Part shown: piece after piece, positions 33,699-45,700 of the stretch
Numbering within the stretch: the stretch's first letter is position 1
Layout: each line of letters begins with the position of its first letter
Translations under genes and position numbers: made by a program
DNA from: Axinella damicornis
Lineage: Eukaryota; Porifera; Demospongiae; Axinellida; Axinellidae
Length of the DNA: 64,000 nucleotides
NCBI GenBank assembly: GCA_963931865.1
Contig: OZ007511.1
Span: 4,544,626 to 4,608,625, forward strand
Direction of reading: 5' to 3'
Notes under the pieces: model-generated
Told to the model about the DNA's origin: nothing
The model's input: only the letters and a program-made list of their open reading frames with translations
The model's database searches: none

Positions 33699-36600
33699 AT
33701 GACTAATCTGTTTTTGTTGGTGCTCTTGCTTTCAACTACAGGTAAGTGCATAGCTAGTGAATCCAGCTTGTTGCTATGTACGCTATTTGCACCATGTGTC
33801 TCCTCACCCAAGAATTGTTAGCCCTGAATATAATTATATTTCCAGCTGAATGCAAGCTAGAATCCTTCCCATTTATATTTGTTACATGATGTTTAATGTT
33901 TCAGTTAAGAGCTGAAGTCACTAATTCTGTTCCTTTGGGTAGAGGAGAAGCTGCAAACACCGTTACACTGTTTTTGCATCCGTAACCATGCATGCATGCT
34001 TCTCTGCTCTAAATATGGTGTGGTGTGTAGTAATGGTGCCAGATTCCTATCAGTAGTAATGTCTGTCCAATTCTGTCCCAATATTAACGTCTGTCCTAAT
34101 ATCTTTTGCAGCCATGGGGCTGAAGCTGGGTTTTGGTGAGGTGGACTACAGCAGAAATGAATACAGTGAGCAGGTGCGAGTGGTGGTGACCAAGCTAGGG
34201 GAGAATGTAGCAGACCTGGTGCTGACAGTTACCCCACTGACGTACGACCAGTTCAACCTTGAGGGGTTCACACTACCAGAGGACCTCTCAGAAGATAACC
34301 TTCCTGATCCAGCTGAATGTAAGCACTTCTAGTGGGTAACTTGTACTGCATGCTTGGCATTACAATTACCACTGTTAGCATTCTACTAGTGATAACTTTT
34401 GGAAGGTACACGTTATGTGTATGCACAAATTGAAGAGACCACTGCATGTAGAATTCCAAGTGGTTCACAGCAAGTATATGTGACCATTTTCTCAGGAACT
34501 TCAATACTATTGCTATACTGTAAGTTCCTGGGGCAACTCTTCTGCATGAATGGCTGATGAAATATTCTGATGTGGTAAGAAATGCTCGTTTACAGGATTT
34601 TGACTTCCTTGTTCAATGTCTTCTAAAGTGGTGTCCTCAAATGAAGATCAGTGGTTCCATGTTCTCTTTCTAGATGATGATCTCAGGAAGGATTTTGACA
34701 ACAGCACTCACAGATTGACAATCTCTCAGAGTAGTAGCTACCAGGACGTGGAGATCTTCATTCCACTTGTGGATGATGATGTCAACGAGGCTACAGAGGG
34801 ATTCCTTCTTGTGATTGGAATTGATGAACTTGCAAGCGATCCCCGGGATGTTGAGAATTCTGAGATGATCAGGAATGGAGTCACTTTGGCTGTCATCACT
34901 GATAATGATGGTAAATGTGCAAACCTCAGGCTAAGTTGACAGCTAGAGGTACAGCAATAATGATATACTGAAATTCTTTGCAGCTATCCACCTCGGATTT
35001 GAGAAGCCAGTGTACGCATTGAGCGAAGACGCTGGTGTACTAAATGACGTCGTGTTTGTTATTAAGGAGAATGGTCGAGTGTCAGAACAGATTCTATTGG
35101 TACTCATGCAACTGTCAGTCGGTGGAAGTGCTGAGGAAGGTACGTAATATCTGGTCACAACTAGAGTTTGGGAAGACTATAGCTCAACACTGCAGTGCTT
35201 ATTGGAAACCGTATACTGTTATCGATATCATTGCTACAATAGACCATCACTGCCTAAGAGCAACCTTGAAATTTCCATGTTGTTGATAAAATTATTGTGT
35301 GTTGAAGTATAGTACAATGCATTTGAAGCGAATCAGATATGCAGTGTCTGAGGCATAACGTATGGGATTTGCTATACTGCATGGTGTCTGCATCTAGCAA
35401 ACTTTCCCATACAAAACTGTAGCCTCGTTCCCAGGCCTACCCCGTTCTTTCTGTTCTTCGGTTTGCATTGACAATGATACATGGATGCAGAAGAGTGGCA
35501 AAGACGCTCTTTTGCATCCGTCATCGCAAACCAGGGTAGGCCTGGGAGCGAAGCTACCAAAACTGTCTGTCTTTGCTATTGCACAATATTATCGGGCAAT
35601 ACTTTCATAGGACAATGCTATGGTTCCTTGTCTGCATACAAATTGCAAGTTGACCTATTCAGCAAAGCTCAGCAGAGCTCAGTCCTATACATGTTGGAAC
35701 ACTACATACATGCATCTTAGTTGAATTATCCACCGAGATGAGATTTACAATATCATTATTTTGTGTAGGAGTTGATTACAACATTGGAGCCACCACCCAG
35801 TTGCTTGACTTCCAACCCCAGCAACAGAGAATGGCTGTTCCGGTGAATATTACCAGCGACAGGCTTCCAGAAGAAATGGAAGAATTCTTTCTATTTTTAA
35901 CAGTTCCATTAGGGGCTCCAACATTTGGTCCCGGACTTCACCCCAGAACGGTTGTCAGGATCTTGGACAATGACAGTAAGCGACTGTGCACTGTATAGCA
36001 GGTGCATTACCTGTAGAAGCTTCACACACAATGTCAATTTGATGACCACAATTCAACCACCCCTAATTAGTTGTAGAGATCAATCTGCAACTGAACTGCC
36101 GCATACCATACATGTCCAGCCTTTAGAAAGGTGATGCATGTGACCAATGTAGCTAGCTCTAGTCTCGTGCCCAGACCCCGACCCCTCGCGGGAAAGCAGG
36201 TCTGGCAACTTTGCACAGAACCTCGGTCTTCATTAAGAAGTCACACATGCACTTTAGGCAGGAATTTCTGACTGCCAATGAAATCGTACAGAATTCAATT
36301 TACTAGCAAGAAATTATAGAAAATTCAATGCAATTACGTGTTATTTGAATATTAACTGAAGACCAAGAATGTTGCTGAAAGTCACCAGATGGTTATTCCG
36401 TAGATTCTGGCTGAGCACGAGACTAGCTAGCTCTAGCGTAACTTCTTCTATCACTATGGTTTGCCATGTAAGTAGTAATTATACGTACACTGCACTTTGT
36501 GCAAATTGACGCATCTGTCGAATCCACTAATTTTACAACCTCCACATATCCGGCTATCTCTATTGTCTGGATTGGTTAAACATTCACCTAGCAAGCATCC

Positions 36601-39600
36601 TACCACGCATACCTGGCAGTACCAGGTTTATCACAGCCAACCGCCCCCACAACCAGACAGACTGTCATTCACTCCCTTCCAAAACAAAACCACAAATGAT
36701 TTTATTACTCCTACACACTTTTCATTAGCATGGCATGACATCATAGAAAGCATCCCAGTTGCAGTTGCCATTGTCTACAGCCTCTGACCCAAATGCACAA
36801 CTGAAAGTAAAAATGAAGTTAGCTGCCCACAATGAGTATACGTGTATGCTCAGGCTTTCCTTTGACAGAATATAGCCAAGACTTCTGTGCTTACTAATAC
36901 ACCCGGCCCCCTTCCCCGTTGAGTCCCAAGTTCTAGTATAAGTGTATCAGTTTCGTTTTTAGCATCAGTCTATTGCAAGAGAGTGTGCAACTCAGGATAA
37001 ATATAATATATTTCACCTCAATAAAATCCTGTGACTTTGTCTCTTCCAGTTGCTGTCCTAGGGTTTGAGCAGCTTGAGTACACAGTGGGAGAGGAAGAGG
37101 GAAGTGTGGAAGTGTGTGTGAGGGTCCTCCAGCCAGATGTGGTTCAGATCCTACCATTTGCTCTGATTTCCACAGCTAGCAGAACTGCTTTAGGTATGAT
37201 ATTCAAATAATTGTATAGGGTGTATATAGGGCATATGATTTCTTGTAAAACCTAAGTTGGAATCGGCAACCATAGCATGACCAGTAGATGATTGCATGCA
37301 AAATAGCTGCTAAAGTGCCTGCCAATTGAAAGGAATTTGCATTCAGTGCATGGAGACATTTCTTCAAACTTGACACTTGCAATTTGTTGAGTCACACTTA
37401 TTTTGTGAGATGCAATTTATTCTCTACGGTCTACATGCATGCAGCTCACACCTTTTAGTTTTGCAAGAAGTATGTGTGACTTCCATAAATAGTTTGCTTT
37501 TAGATAAGCGTGATTATGAAGATGAACACAATGTTAAGTTGGCTTGATGTTAACGCATGTATTATCACACTATGCATAAAAATGCATCTCATGCACTCCC
37601 TGTCAACAGCTGGTTCAGATTATACCTCGCTGGACAGCTTTGTGGACTTGCCTAACTCAGATGGGTTGCTAAGGAGCTGTTTCAACATTGAGATCGCTGA
37701 CGACCAGGAGACGGAGCCTGTAGAGACCCTAGTAGTGCAACTACATCGCGATGTGGACTTCACTACCAATAACCTCATACTGAGACCAAATGCTACGACT
37801 ATCATCATTCAAGATAACGATGGTAGGCAACTTTTGCTATGATGTTATTATAGCTATGTAAAACAGCTCGGAAATGTTGTTACTAGGCATCTCAGGCTTA
37901 GCTCTAAATAAAATAGTAACAAGAATATGGCAGGTTAGGAAACCTAACTAAGCTATAGCTTCCTGGTTATGACTTCCACTAATTTAGCAGATGGTTCCTG
38001 CAACTTTCTATATGCTACAGTGACTAGTTATAACACAGTGCTGTTTCAGTACCATGTCAATGTGCATTACCGGTATATGAGATCAAAACAAGGCTGATTG
38101 CCTATTTTAGTACACTTTGACTGTCATTAGTACTGGTTAAAACATACAGTGCATGACTCTAATTAATGCAATGTCCAATTTTCTATTTCGCCTTGTCTAC
38201 AACTGATGTGACACCTGTAATAACATGCTACACTGGTTTGTTCATGTATCTATTGCTATGGGTTGGAACCAGAGCCGTAACAAAACTGCACTTGCACCTT
38301 TTCCAGGTCCTATAGCCCAACCTAAACAATCTGCCAACAATATCTCCAACTGTGCTGATGGTATTCACAGCTGTGACCCTAATGCCAGTTGCACGGACAT
38401 TGACGAGGGCTTCCTTTGCATCTGCAACCCTGGCTACACTGGAGATGGACAGACATGTGCAGGTGTTTCTACAAGCATTCTCAATACTTCATGTGGCCTG
38501 AAAATAAATGTCATATGAGTAAACCCCAAGGGCATACAAGATATAGCTACAGCTTGTACATCATGTGTAAAGTCTACAAAACATAGCCTCCTGCAAGGGT
38601 GTCTGTTCAAATAAATTAGCTAAGTTCACCATTAATTCTTTGCAGACATTAACGAGTGTGCCCACAATCTGGATAACTGTCATCCTGATGCACTGTGCTA
38701 CAATGCTCCTGGTGGCTTTGGGTGCATTTGCAAGCCTGGGCTGAGAGGGAATGGAATAAGCTGTGTTGGTATGTATGTATGTGTGTGTATCTAGCCTAGT
38801 TGACATGGGTAGCTACTAGTCCGTTGCTAGGTACGAAGCCCATATCATAAAATTTGAGGTGAGAGACAAGCAACATCAATGACATCATTCATTATTTTAG
38901 CTAGCAATTGACCGTGAGACCTAGGAAATTAGCCGAGACAGAATCCTGATTAGCTACACTGATCTACAGTTGGACAATAGTATGCAGTAGTTGTGACAAC
39001 TGATGAGAAATGTGGCTGAACTATCTATATATATACCCTCAATCGTAATAAAATTCAGTTTCAGGAACCCTAGCATCCGCATTATTTCGTAAACGAAAAA
39101 TTTCAAAATGAATGACGATTGTTTTTAACAGCTGTACTCACTCATAATACCAACAACTTCCCAGATTGCAGTGTTCTTCCCAGCACTCGTTGAGCAATAC
39201 ACCTGCATGTAGATGACAAGTCGTTATTTTTGCATAAGTGTAATTGTCATCTCTACACTGTGTAAATACATCCGTAATGTAAATGCATCCATAAGAGAGC
39301 ATCCAGAGGAAGTACAGTGTTGGGCAATGGAAACAAGGAGGCTAAGGGGTAGTGTGGTCCACCCAGACAGTCTGATGTGGGATGTACGGCAAATGCTATT
39401 ACTATTGTGACAGAAATCAGACCGACAAATATTGTACAGATCGGTATCCACTGTTCTAGACTGCCTCCGGCACCACTGAGGTCTCCAAGTAATGGAACAG
39501 CTTAGTTTACAAGCATAATTTTGGCTTCCTTTCTGCAGTTCATCCTCAAGAAGAGCCACAGGGCTCTCCCACTGAAAATGACGATGACGAGACCACCCAC

Positions 39601-41136
39601 CATAGGCACACAAACAGCAGGCAAACAAGCAGAGGAGGAAGGAAGGGGACAAAAGGCGGGAAACACAGACAGCACTTGCAAGCCACTGACACTGATGGTA
39701 CAAACGTACTAATAAATAGTTATTCTGGGCAAAGTCCGTGCATGGTAATGCAACTGCATTGTCCCATTCTGCACAAGTAATTGTTGACAACAGGTTGCAA
39801 CTATACTCCAAATTTCCATAGAAACCCTAAATATCAAAGGCAAGATTTTCAATGGTGTAATGTGCATAGTCGTACTGTTATGATTGTCGTCGCATAGCAA
39901 AGATATGTGCATGAATAAACTAATTGGTATAGCCCAGTGAAATGTGGCATGCAATACTTGACACGATACGTTGCTCTATCTGATGTTGAATGCACAGCAA
40001 TGCTTCTAATAGAAATCAGACTGACTATATACAGATCTGTGTACCCTTGAGCCTCCTGCACCAATGATCTATCTGCTTAGCTAGTTTACTAGCACATGAA
40101 TTTGTCTTCCCTTTTGCAGTTCATCCTCAAGAAGAGCCGCAGCGCTCTCCTGACGATGACGAGACTACCCGACATAGGCACACAAACAGCAGGCAAACAA
40201 GCAGAGGAGGAAAGAAGGGGACAAAAGGAGGGAAACACAGACAGCAATTACAAGCCACTGACACTGATGGTACATCAAGATTTGATAACTAGGGGAGTGC
40301 ATTGCCTTGTCGGGCAAGCATGAGCAAGTGCATGTGCAGAATAAAGAGCATTTACATGCACATTACTGTCATCAGAACGTTAATTGAGAATAGCACAACC
40401 TCAGGCCACATAAAACTATCATACAGGTCTTCTTGTTCTCTGCTGATGCCAGATCTGGGCATCACTGGCCACAGGGAGTTGTGTGTTACACAACAGCCTT
40501 ATATAATTGTGGCTCTACCTTCAGTTTGCAATGTGCGAATGATGCTACCAGTTCATACCTGTCCTACAGTGATGAGCCATAGGCTTCTCTCCCCAGGTGT
40601 GACTATGAGGAGAATTAAGAACACCCTCGTTCATTATTTACATTGAAACAATAGCAGAATTATAGGTCACTTCAAGGGCTGTTCCGGGGAGGGTGGGCAG
40701 CTAGTCATGCACCTCCCCCTCATGGTTGCACATAGATGTCAACGCATCAAGTAAAAATGGAACCTTAGGCACAAATCCCACCAAAGTGGGAGTCCTTGGA
40801 AAATGTGTTTTAGAAAGTTCTGAATCTAGGCGTTATTCAAATTTGAGGCATTTTTTCAGAGGGGGTGAACAACGCCTAAATTCAGAACCTTCTGTACGAT
40901 TTTTAATGCATTTTTACACAATTTGGACAATTCCCCTCATTAAGATCGATGTGCCTAGTTCCATTTTCTACTTGATGCGTTCACAGATAGAAGAAGAACC
41001 TAGCTATAATGACCCCAATCTTGGATCAGCCACCTTATGTTCTGAAACTAAAGAGAAATGAATGTATTGTGGTTGCTCCATTTCAGATGGTACAAGACGG
41101 CACACAAGACAAGGAAGACCAGCATCCAGAAACTAA
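33699..41136 (+). CDS. Gene 3: secreted Calx-beta/EGF protein
   Basis: Twelve exons: 33699-33741, 34112-34318, 34629-34910, 34984-35139, 35769-35975, 37050-37193, 37610-37822, 38307-38462, 38646-38768, 39539-39697, 40120-40269, 41087-41136 (stop TAA). Every intron is phase 1 and the sum is 630 codons. Residues 1-15 are a signal peptide (MTNLFLLVLLLSTTA). Residues 16-177, 178-298 and 299-417 are three Calx-beta-like units, each split over two exons, with ATEGF, EEMEEFF or TEPVETL motifs and closing DND. Residues 418-469 and 470-510 are EGF-like, the second a typical calcium-binding type (DINEC). Residues 511-613 are two copies of a polar, basic segment, and a basic tail follows. No membrane helix is seen, so it is probably an extracellular matrix or adhesion protein. 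A 39-bp phase-1 exon at 39130-39168 is possible but unsupported. Confidence 0.82.
35420..35556. mobile_element. TAGCCTCG-family MITE, 137 bp
   Basis: It is flanked by ACAAAACTG (35411-35419) and CCAAAACTG (35557-35565), an 8/9 match. The ends TAGCCTCGTTCCCAGGCCTA and its near-complement continue inward as a long hairpin through GTTTGC and GGATGCA. It lies in the gene 3 intron 35140-35768, which is otherwise unremarkable. Confidence 0.85.
36161..36424. mobile_element. AGTCTCGTGC element with ~10-bp TSD
   Basis: It is flanked by AGCTAGCTCT (36151-36160 and 36425-36434). The ends AGTCTCGTGCCCAGA and TCTGGCTGAGCACGAGACT are inverted. It is 264 bp, non-coding, and related in style to the TAGCCTCG group. 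The rest of the intron (35976-37049) shows nothing recognisable. Confidence 0.8.
37194..38306 (+). other. Gene 3 introns around exon 37610-37822
   Basis: The introns 37194-37609 and 37823-38306 hold no recognised element. The smaller 33742-34111 and 34319-34628 introns also look plain. Confidence 0.6.
39412..40269 (+). repeat. Tandem duplication of a gene 3 exon and its flank
   Basis: The segments 39412-39697 and 40012-40269 are duplicates. Each has about 110-130 bp of intron (AGAAATCAGAC, ACAGATC-GT, GCCTCC-GCACCA) followed by an exon coding a basic linker (VHPQEEPQ, ACAAACAGCAGGCAAACAAG at DNA level). The exon copies are 159 and 150 nt, both phase 1-1, so the protein keeps its frame with the linker twice. 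The intron before it (38769-39538) and the one between copies hold no other recognised feature. Confidence 0.85.
40288..40380 (+). mobile_element. GCGAGCGTGAGC transposon, left-end fragment
   Basis: CTAGGGGAGTGCATTGCC, GGGCAAGCATGAGCAAGTGC and CTGTCATCAGAACG match the left end of the element at 11333. No right end is present, so it is a truncated copy in the last gene 3 intron. Confidence 0.6.
40737..40985. mobile_element. 250-bp fold-back MITE in last gene 3 intron
   Basis: AACGCATCAAGTAAAAATGG and CCATTTTCTACTTGATGCGT are inverted ends. A second inverted pair, AAGTTCTGAATCTAGGCGTT and AACGCCTAAATTCAGAACCT, lies inside, so most of the element folds on itself. Confidence 0.78.
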
Positions 41137-42774
41137 TGACTTTTTCATACTGATCTGAAGTAACATTGTACGTTTTGATAATTTTAAATTACTGCTGTAC
41201 ATTACAGTCTACTAGTAGTATTATTATATCTGCTTGATGTGAATATGTTGATGCGTTGACAGAATTCCATGTATATAGCACTGCACTGCCATGTTTTCAC
41301 TCAGTGGAAAATGATTGTACAAGTAATTTTTTAAATTATGACATTGTAGTGCCACTGGCACTGAATTGCAGTGACCTGTTCTGGAACTTCTGATGAACTT
41401 ATTACCAGTCTATCAATTGAAACAAAGCAAGACTACCCTACAGCAAACACACATGTATGCATGCATGTGCCATAATATTATTATATAATGGTTGTGTACG
41501 TTTTAGGCAACCAGTGTAATTATTATGTGCATGCCTGCTTTAACAAAATTTATATAGCTAGTGCTAACAATATACATTTATTGAGGTGCCCCAAGATGCA
41601 TGATCTGACTACCTCACTCTATATATAGCTGTACTCATAGTTAGTTTGGCCTCATTCCCAGACTCACAATGGGAGTCTGGAAATGAGACCACAATATTAG
41701 TTCAGGGGCAGCCTTGTTCCCTGGCCCCCGCCCCAGCTTTTGTCACTGGCCTGGGAGTGAGGCTAGCTAAGCAGTCCATTCAGCAGCTTATTATTATGAT
41801 TTGGTCATAATATCATGGGCAAAAAACAAGAATGATGATCCAATTGGCAACACATTCAAAGTCACAATAAAAAGCAGTTTGTCAATGAAGGGGGGAAATT
41901 ACAAAATCCATTATGAGGCCCACATAGACATAAAAATGCTGAAAATGAAATGATGATGAACTTGATCATTGAATCATGTGATGAGTTGGCAGTGATAAAC
42001 AATGGATGTGCACAGAAAGGTACACTCTCCCGCCTCCTTCTCTTATTTGCTTCTTGTTCCGACCCGTCCTCAGCATCAACAGCATGTTGTACAAGCACCG
42101 GTCCCTCACCCTCCACTGTGCATGAGGGATAGATCCATGGGGTGCATGAGGTCACGGTACATAGACAGAGAGAGGTCATGTTGTACAAGTCCTGGTCCCT
42201 CACCCTCCACTGGGCACGATCGAGGGCTTAATAACGCATGACTACAATAATATACCTGACACATGTAAAGGCGCATATGGTTCTTTTTGCTGTGATTTTC
42301 AGCTACTTCCCATTATGGACTATTAGCTCCGTTCCTCTAGATTTTGCATGAGGTAGAGGTGCAGCTAGCTACTGTAGGCGAGGTACGGAGAACACTTGCA
42401 TAGAGCATTGTAAATTTTGTTACTGCCCGCCACACCCTCCCTCCCTCAGTTAGAGGTGCACAAGCATCGCTATGTGAAGTCACATAATTATGTGTGTGTG
42501 AACTGCAAGTATGAGCTGGTGGTTGTAACCAAAGTATCCGCAAGGTGAGAGTAAGACCTGTATTCTTTAGTGAAAGTGCTGTACTTTTGGTATTACATAA
42601 TATTACAAGGCAAAAACTCTCCTCCGAGAAATTGAAATGATACATGTAGCCTTCCATACACCACCTCTTGAGAAACAAGACAAATTATCCTCAGATCCAT
42701 TGCCGAGCATAGCAAGACAACTAATGAAGTGTCATCTTTGAGGAAGAGAGAGCAGAAAAGGACTTGTGTTCAGT
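41137..42774 (+). other. Intergenic region 3' of gene 3
   Basis: It contains the gene 3 3' flank and two tiny TAGCCTC-type hairpins (41648-41690 and 41710-41764). A ~33-bp direct duplication (TTGTACAAG followed by GGTCCCTCACCCTCCACTG) lies near 42085-42118 and 42179-42212. A minus-strand open stretch spans 41862-42203, but I cannot place convincing splice sites or a start for it. Nothing else is recognisable. Confidence 0.5.
41648..41764. mobile_element. Two tiny TAGCCTC-type hairpin elements
   Basis: GGCCTCATTCCCAGACTC pairs with GAGTCTGGAAATGAGACC across a short loop (41648-41690). AGCCTTGTTCCCTGGCC pairs with GGCCTGGGAGTGAGGCT (41710-41764). Both have the end sequence of the larger TAGCCTCG elements but only 43-55 bp in total. 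Confidence 0.6.
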
Positions 42775-45700
42775 GAGCTAGGTAGAGCAGAGGTAGAGCC
42801 AGGTAGAGCCACGTAGAGCCAGGTATAGAGCCAGGTAGAGCCAGGTAGAGCAGAGGTAGAGCCAGGTAGAGCAGGGGTAGAGCAGAGGTAGAGCCAGGTA
42901 GAGCAGAGGTAGAGCCAGGTAGAGCAGAGGTAGAGCCAGGAAGAGCAGAGGTACAGCCAGGTAAAGCAGAGGTAGAGCCAGGTAAAGCCAGGTAGAGCAG
43001 AGGTAGAGCCAGGTAGAACCAGGTAGAGCAAGGTAGAGCAGAGGTAGTGCCAGGTAGAGCAGAGGAAGAGCAGATGTAGAGCCACACAGAGCTAGGTAGA
43101 GCAGAGGTAGAGCCAGGTAGAGCCAGGTAGAGCAGAGGTAGAGCCAGGTAGAGCAGGGGTAGAGCAAGAGGTAGAGCCAGGTAGAGCAGAGGTAGAGCCA
43201 AGTAGAGCAGAGGTAGAGCCAGGTAGAGCAGAGGTAGAGCCAGAAAGAGCAGAGGTAGAGCCAGGTAGAGCAGGTAGAGCAGAGGTAGAGCCAGGTAGAA
43301 CCAGGAAGAGCAAGGTAGAGCAGAGGTAGTGCCAGGTAGAGCAGAGGTAGAGCCAGGTAGAGCAGATGTAGAGCCACACAGAGCTAGGTAGAGCAGAGGT
43401 AGAGCCAGGTAGAGCCAGGTAGAGCCAGGTAATAGAGCCAGGTAGAGCAGAGGTAGAGCCAGGTAGAGCAGGGGTAGAGCAGAGGTAGAGCCAGGTAGAA
43501 CCAGGTAGAGCAAGGTAGAGCAGAGGTAGTGCCAGGTAGAGCAGAGGTAGAGCCAGGTAGAGCAGATGTAGAGCCACAAAGAGCTAGGTAGAGCAGAGGT
43601 AGAGCCAGGTAGAGCCAGGTACAGCCAGGTATAGAGCCAGGTAGAGCCAGGTAGAGCAGAGGTAGAGTCAGGTAGAGTAGGGATAGAGCAGAGGTAGAGC
43701 CAGGTAGAGCAGAGGTAGAGCCAGGTAGAGCAAAGGTAGAGCCAGGTAGAGCAGAGGTAGAGCCAGGTAGAGCAGAGGTAGAGCCAGAAAGAGCAGAGGT
43801 AGAGCCAGGTAGAGCAGGTAGAGCAGAGGTAGAGCCAGGTAGAACCAGGAAGAGCAAGGTAGAGCAGAGGTAGTGCCAGGTAGAGCAGAGGTAGAGCCAG
43901 GTAGAGCAGATGTAGAGCCACACAGAGCTAGGTAGAGCAGAGGTAGAGCCAGGTAGAGCCAGGTAGAGCCAGGTAATAGAGCCAGGTAGAGCAGAGGTAG
44001 AGCCAGGTAGAGCAGGGGTAGAGCAGAGGTAGAGCCAGGTAGAACCAGGTAGAGCAAGGTAGAGCAGAGGTAGTGCCAGGTAGAGCAGAGGTAGAGCCAG
44101 GTAGAGCAGATGTAGAGCCACACAGAGCTAGGTAGAGCAGAGGTAGAGCCAGGTAGAGCCAGGTACAGCCAGGTATAGAGCCAGGTAGAGCCAGGTAGAG
44201 CAGAGGTAGAGTCAGGTAGAGTAGGGGTAGAGCAGAGGTAGAGCCAGGTAGAGCAGAGGTAGAGCCAGGTAGAGCAGAGGTAGAGCCAGGTAAAGCCAGG
44301 TAGAGCAGAGGTAGAGCCAGGTAGAACCAGGTAGAGCAAGGTACAGCAGAGGTAGTGCCAGGTAGAGCAGAGGTAGAGCCAGGTAGAGCAGATGTAGAGC
44401 CACACAGAGCTAGGTAGAGCAGAGGTAGAGCCAGGTAGAGCAGAGGTAGAGCCAGAGAGAGCAGGGGTAGAGCAGAGGTAGAGCCAGGTAGAGCAGAGGT
44501 AGAGCCAGGTAGAGCAGAGGTAGAGCCAGGAAGAGCAGAGGTAGAGCCAGGTAGAGCAGGTAGAGCAGAGGTAGAGCCAGGTAGAACCAGGTAGAGCAGA
44601 GGTAGAGCCAGGTAGAACCAGGTAGAGAAAGGTAGAGCAGAGGTAGTGCCAGGTAGAGCCAGGTAGAGCAGAGGTAGAGCCAGGTAGAGCAGAAGTAGAG
44701 CCAGGAAGAGCAGAGGTAGAGCCAGGTAGAGCAGAGGTAGAGCCAGGTAAAGCCAGGTAGAGCAGAGGTAGAGCCAGGTAGAACCCGGTAGAGCAAGGTA
44801 GAGCAGAGGTAGTGCCAGGTAGAGCAGAGATAGAGCCAGGAAGAGCAGATGTAGAGCCACACAGAGCAAGGTAGAGCAGAGGTAGAGCAAGGTAGAGCCA
44901 GGTATAGAGCCAGGTAGAGCCAGGTAGAACAGAGGTAGAGCCAGGTAAAGCAGGGGTAGAGCAGAGGTAGAGCCAGGTAGAGCAGAGGTAGAGCCAGGTA
45001 GAGCAGAGGTAGAGCCAGGAAGAGCAGAGGTAGAGCCAGGTAGAGCAGAGGTAGAGCCAGGTAGAGCAGAGTTAGAGTCAGGTAGAGCAGGGGTAGAGCA
45101 GAGGTAGAGCCAGGTAGAGCAGAGGTAGAGCCAGGTAGAGCAGAGGTAGAGCTAGGTAAAGCCAGGTAGAGCAAAGGTAGAGCCAGGTAGAACCAGGTAG
45201 AGCAAGGTAGAGCAGAGGTAGTGCCAGGTAGAGCAGAGGTAGAGCCAGGTAGAGCAGATGTAGAGCCACACAGAGCTAGGTAGAGCAGAGGTAGAGCAGA
45301 GGTAGAGCCAGGTAGAGCAGGGGTAGAGCAGAGGTAGAGCCAGGTAGAGCAGAGGTTGAGCCAGGTAGAGCAGAGGTAGAGCCAGGAAGAGCAGAGGTAG
45401 AGCCAGGTAGAGTAGAGGTACAGCCAGGTAAAGCCAGGTAGAGCAGAGGTAGAGCCAGGTAGAACCAGGTAGAGCAAGGTAGAGCAGAGGTAGTGCCAGG
45501 TAGAGCAGAGGTAGAGCCAGGTAGAGCAGGGGTAGAACAGAGGTAGAGCCAGGTAGAGCAGAGGTAGAGCCAGGTAGAGCAGAGGTGGAGCCAGGAAGAG
45601 CAGAGGTAGAGCCAGGTAGAGCAGAGGTAGAGTCAGGTAGAGCAGGGGTAGAGCAGAGGTAGAGCCAGGTAGAGCAGAGGTAGAGCCAGGTAGAGCACAG

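Noticed and set aside
39130..39168. Additional 39-bp exon of gene 3
   Set aside because: Borders and phase are compatible (AACAG acceptor, GTGTTC donor), but the donor is weak and the residues match no domain. The frame is complete without it.
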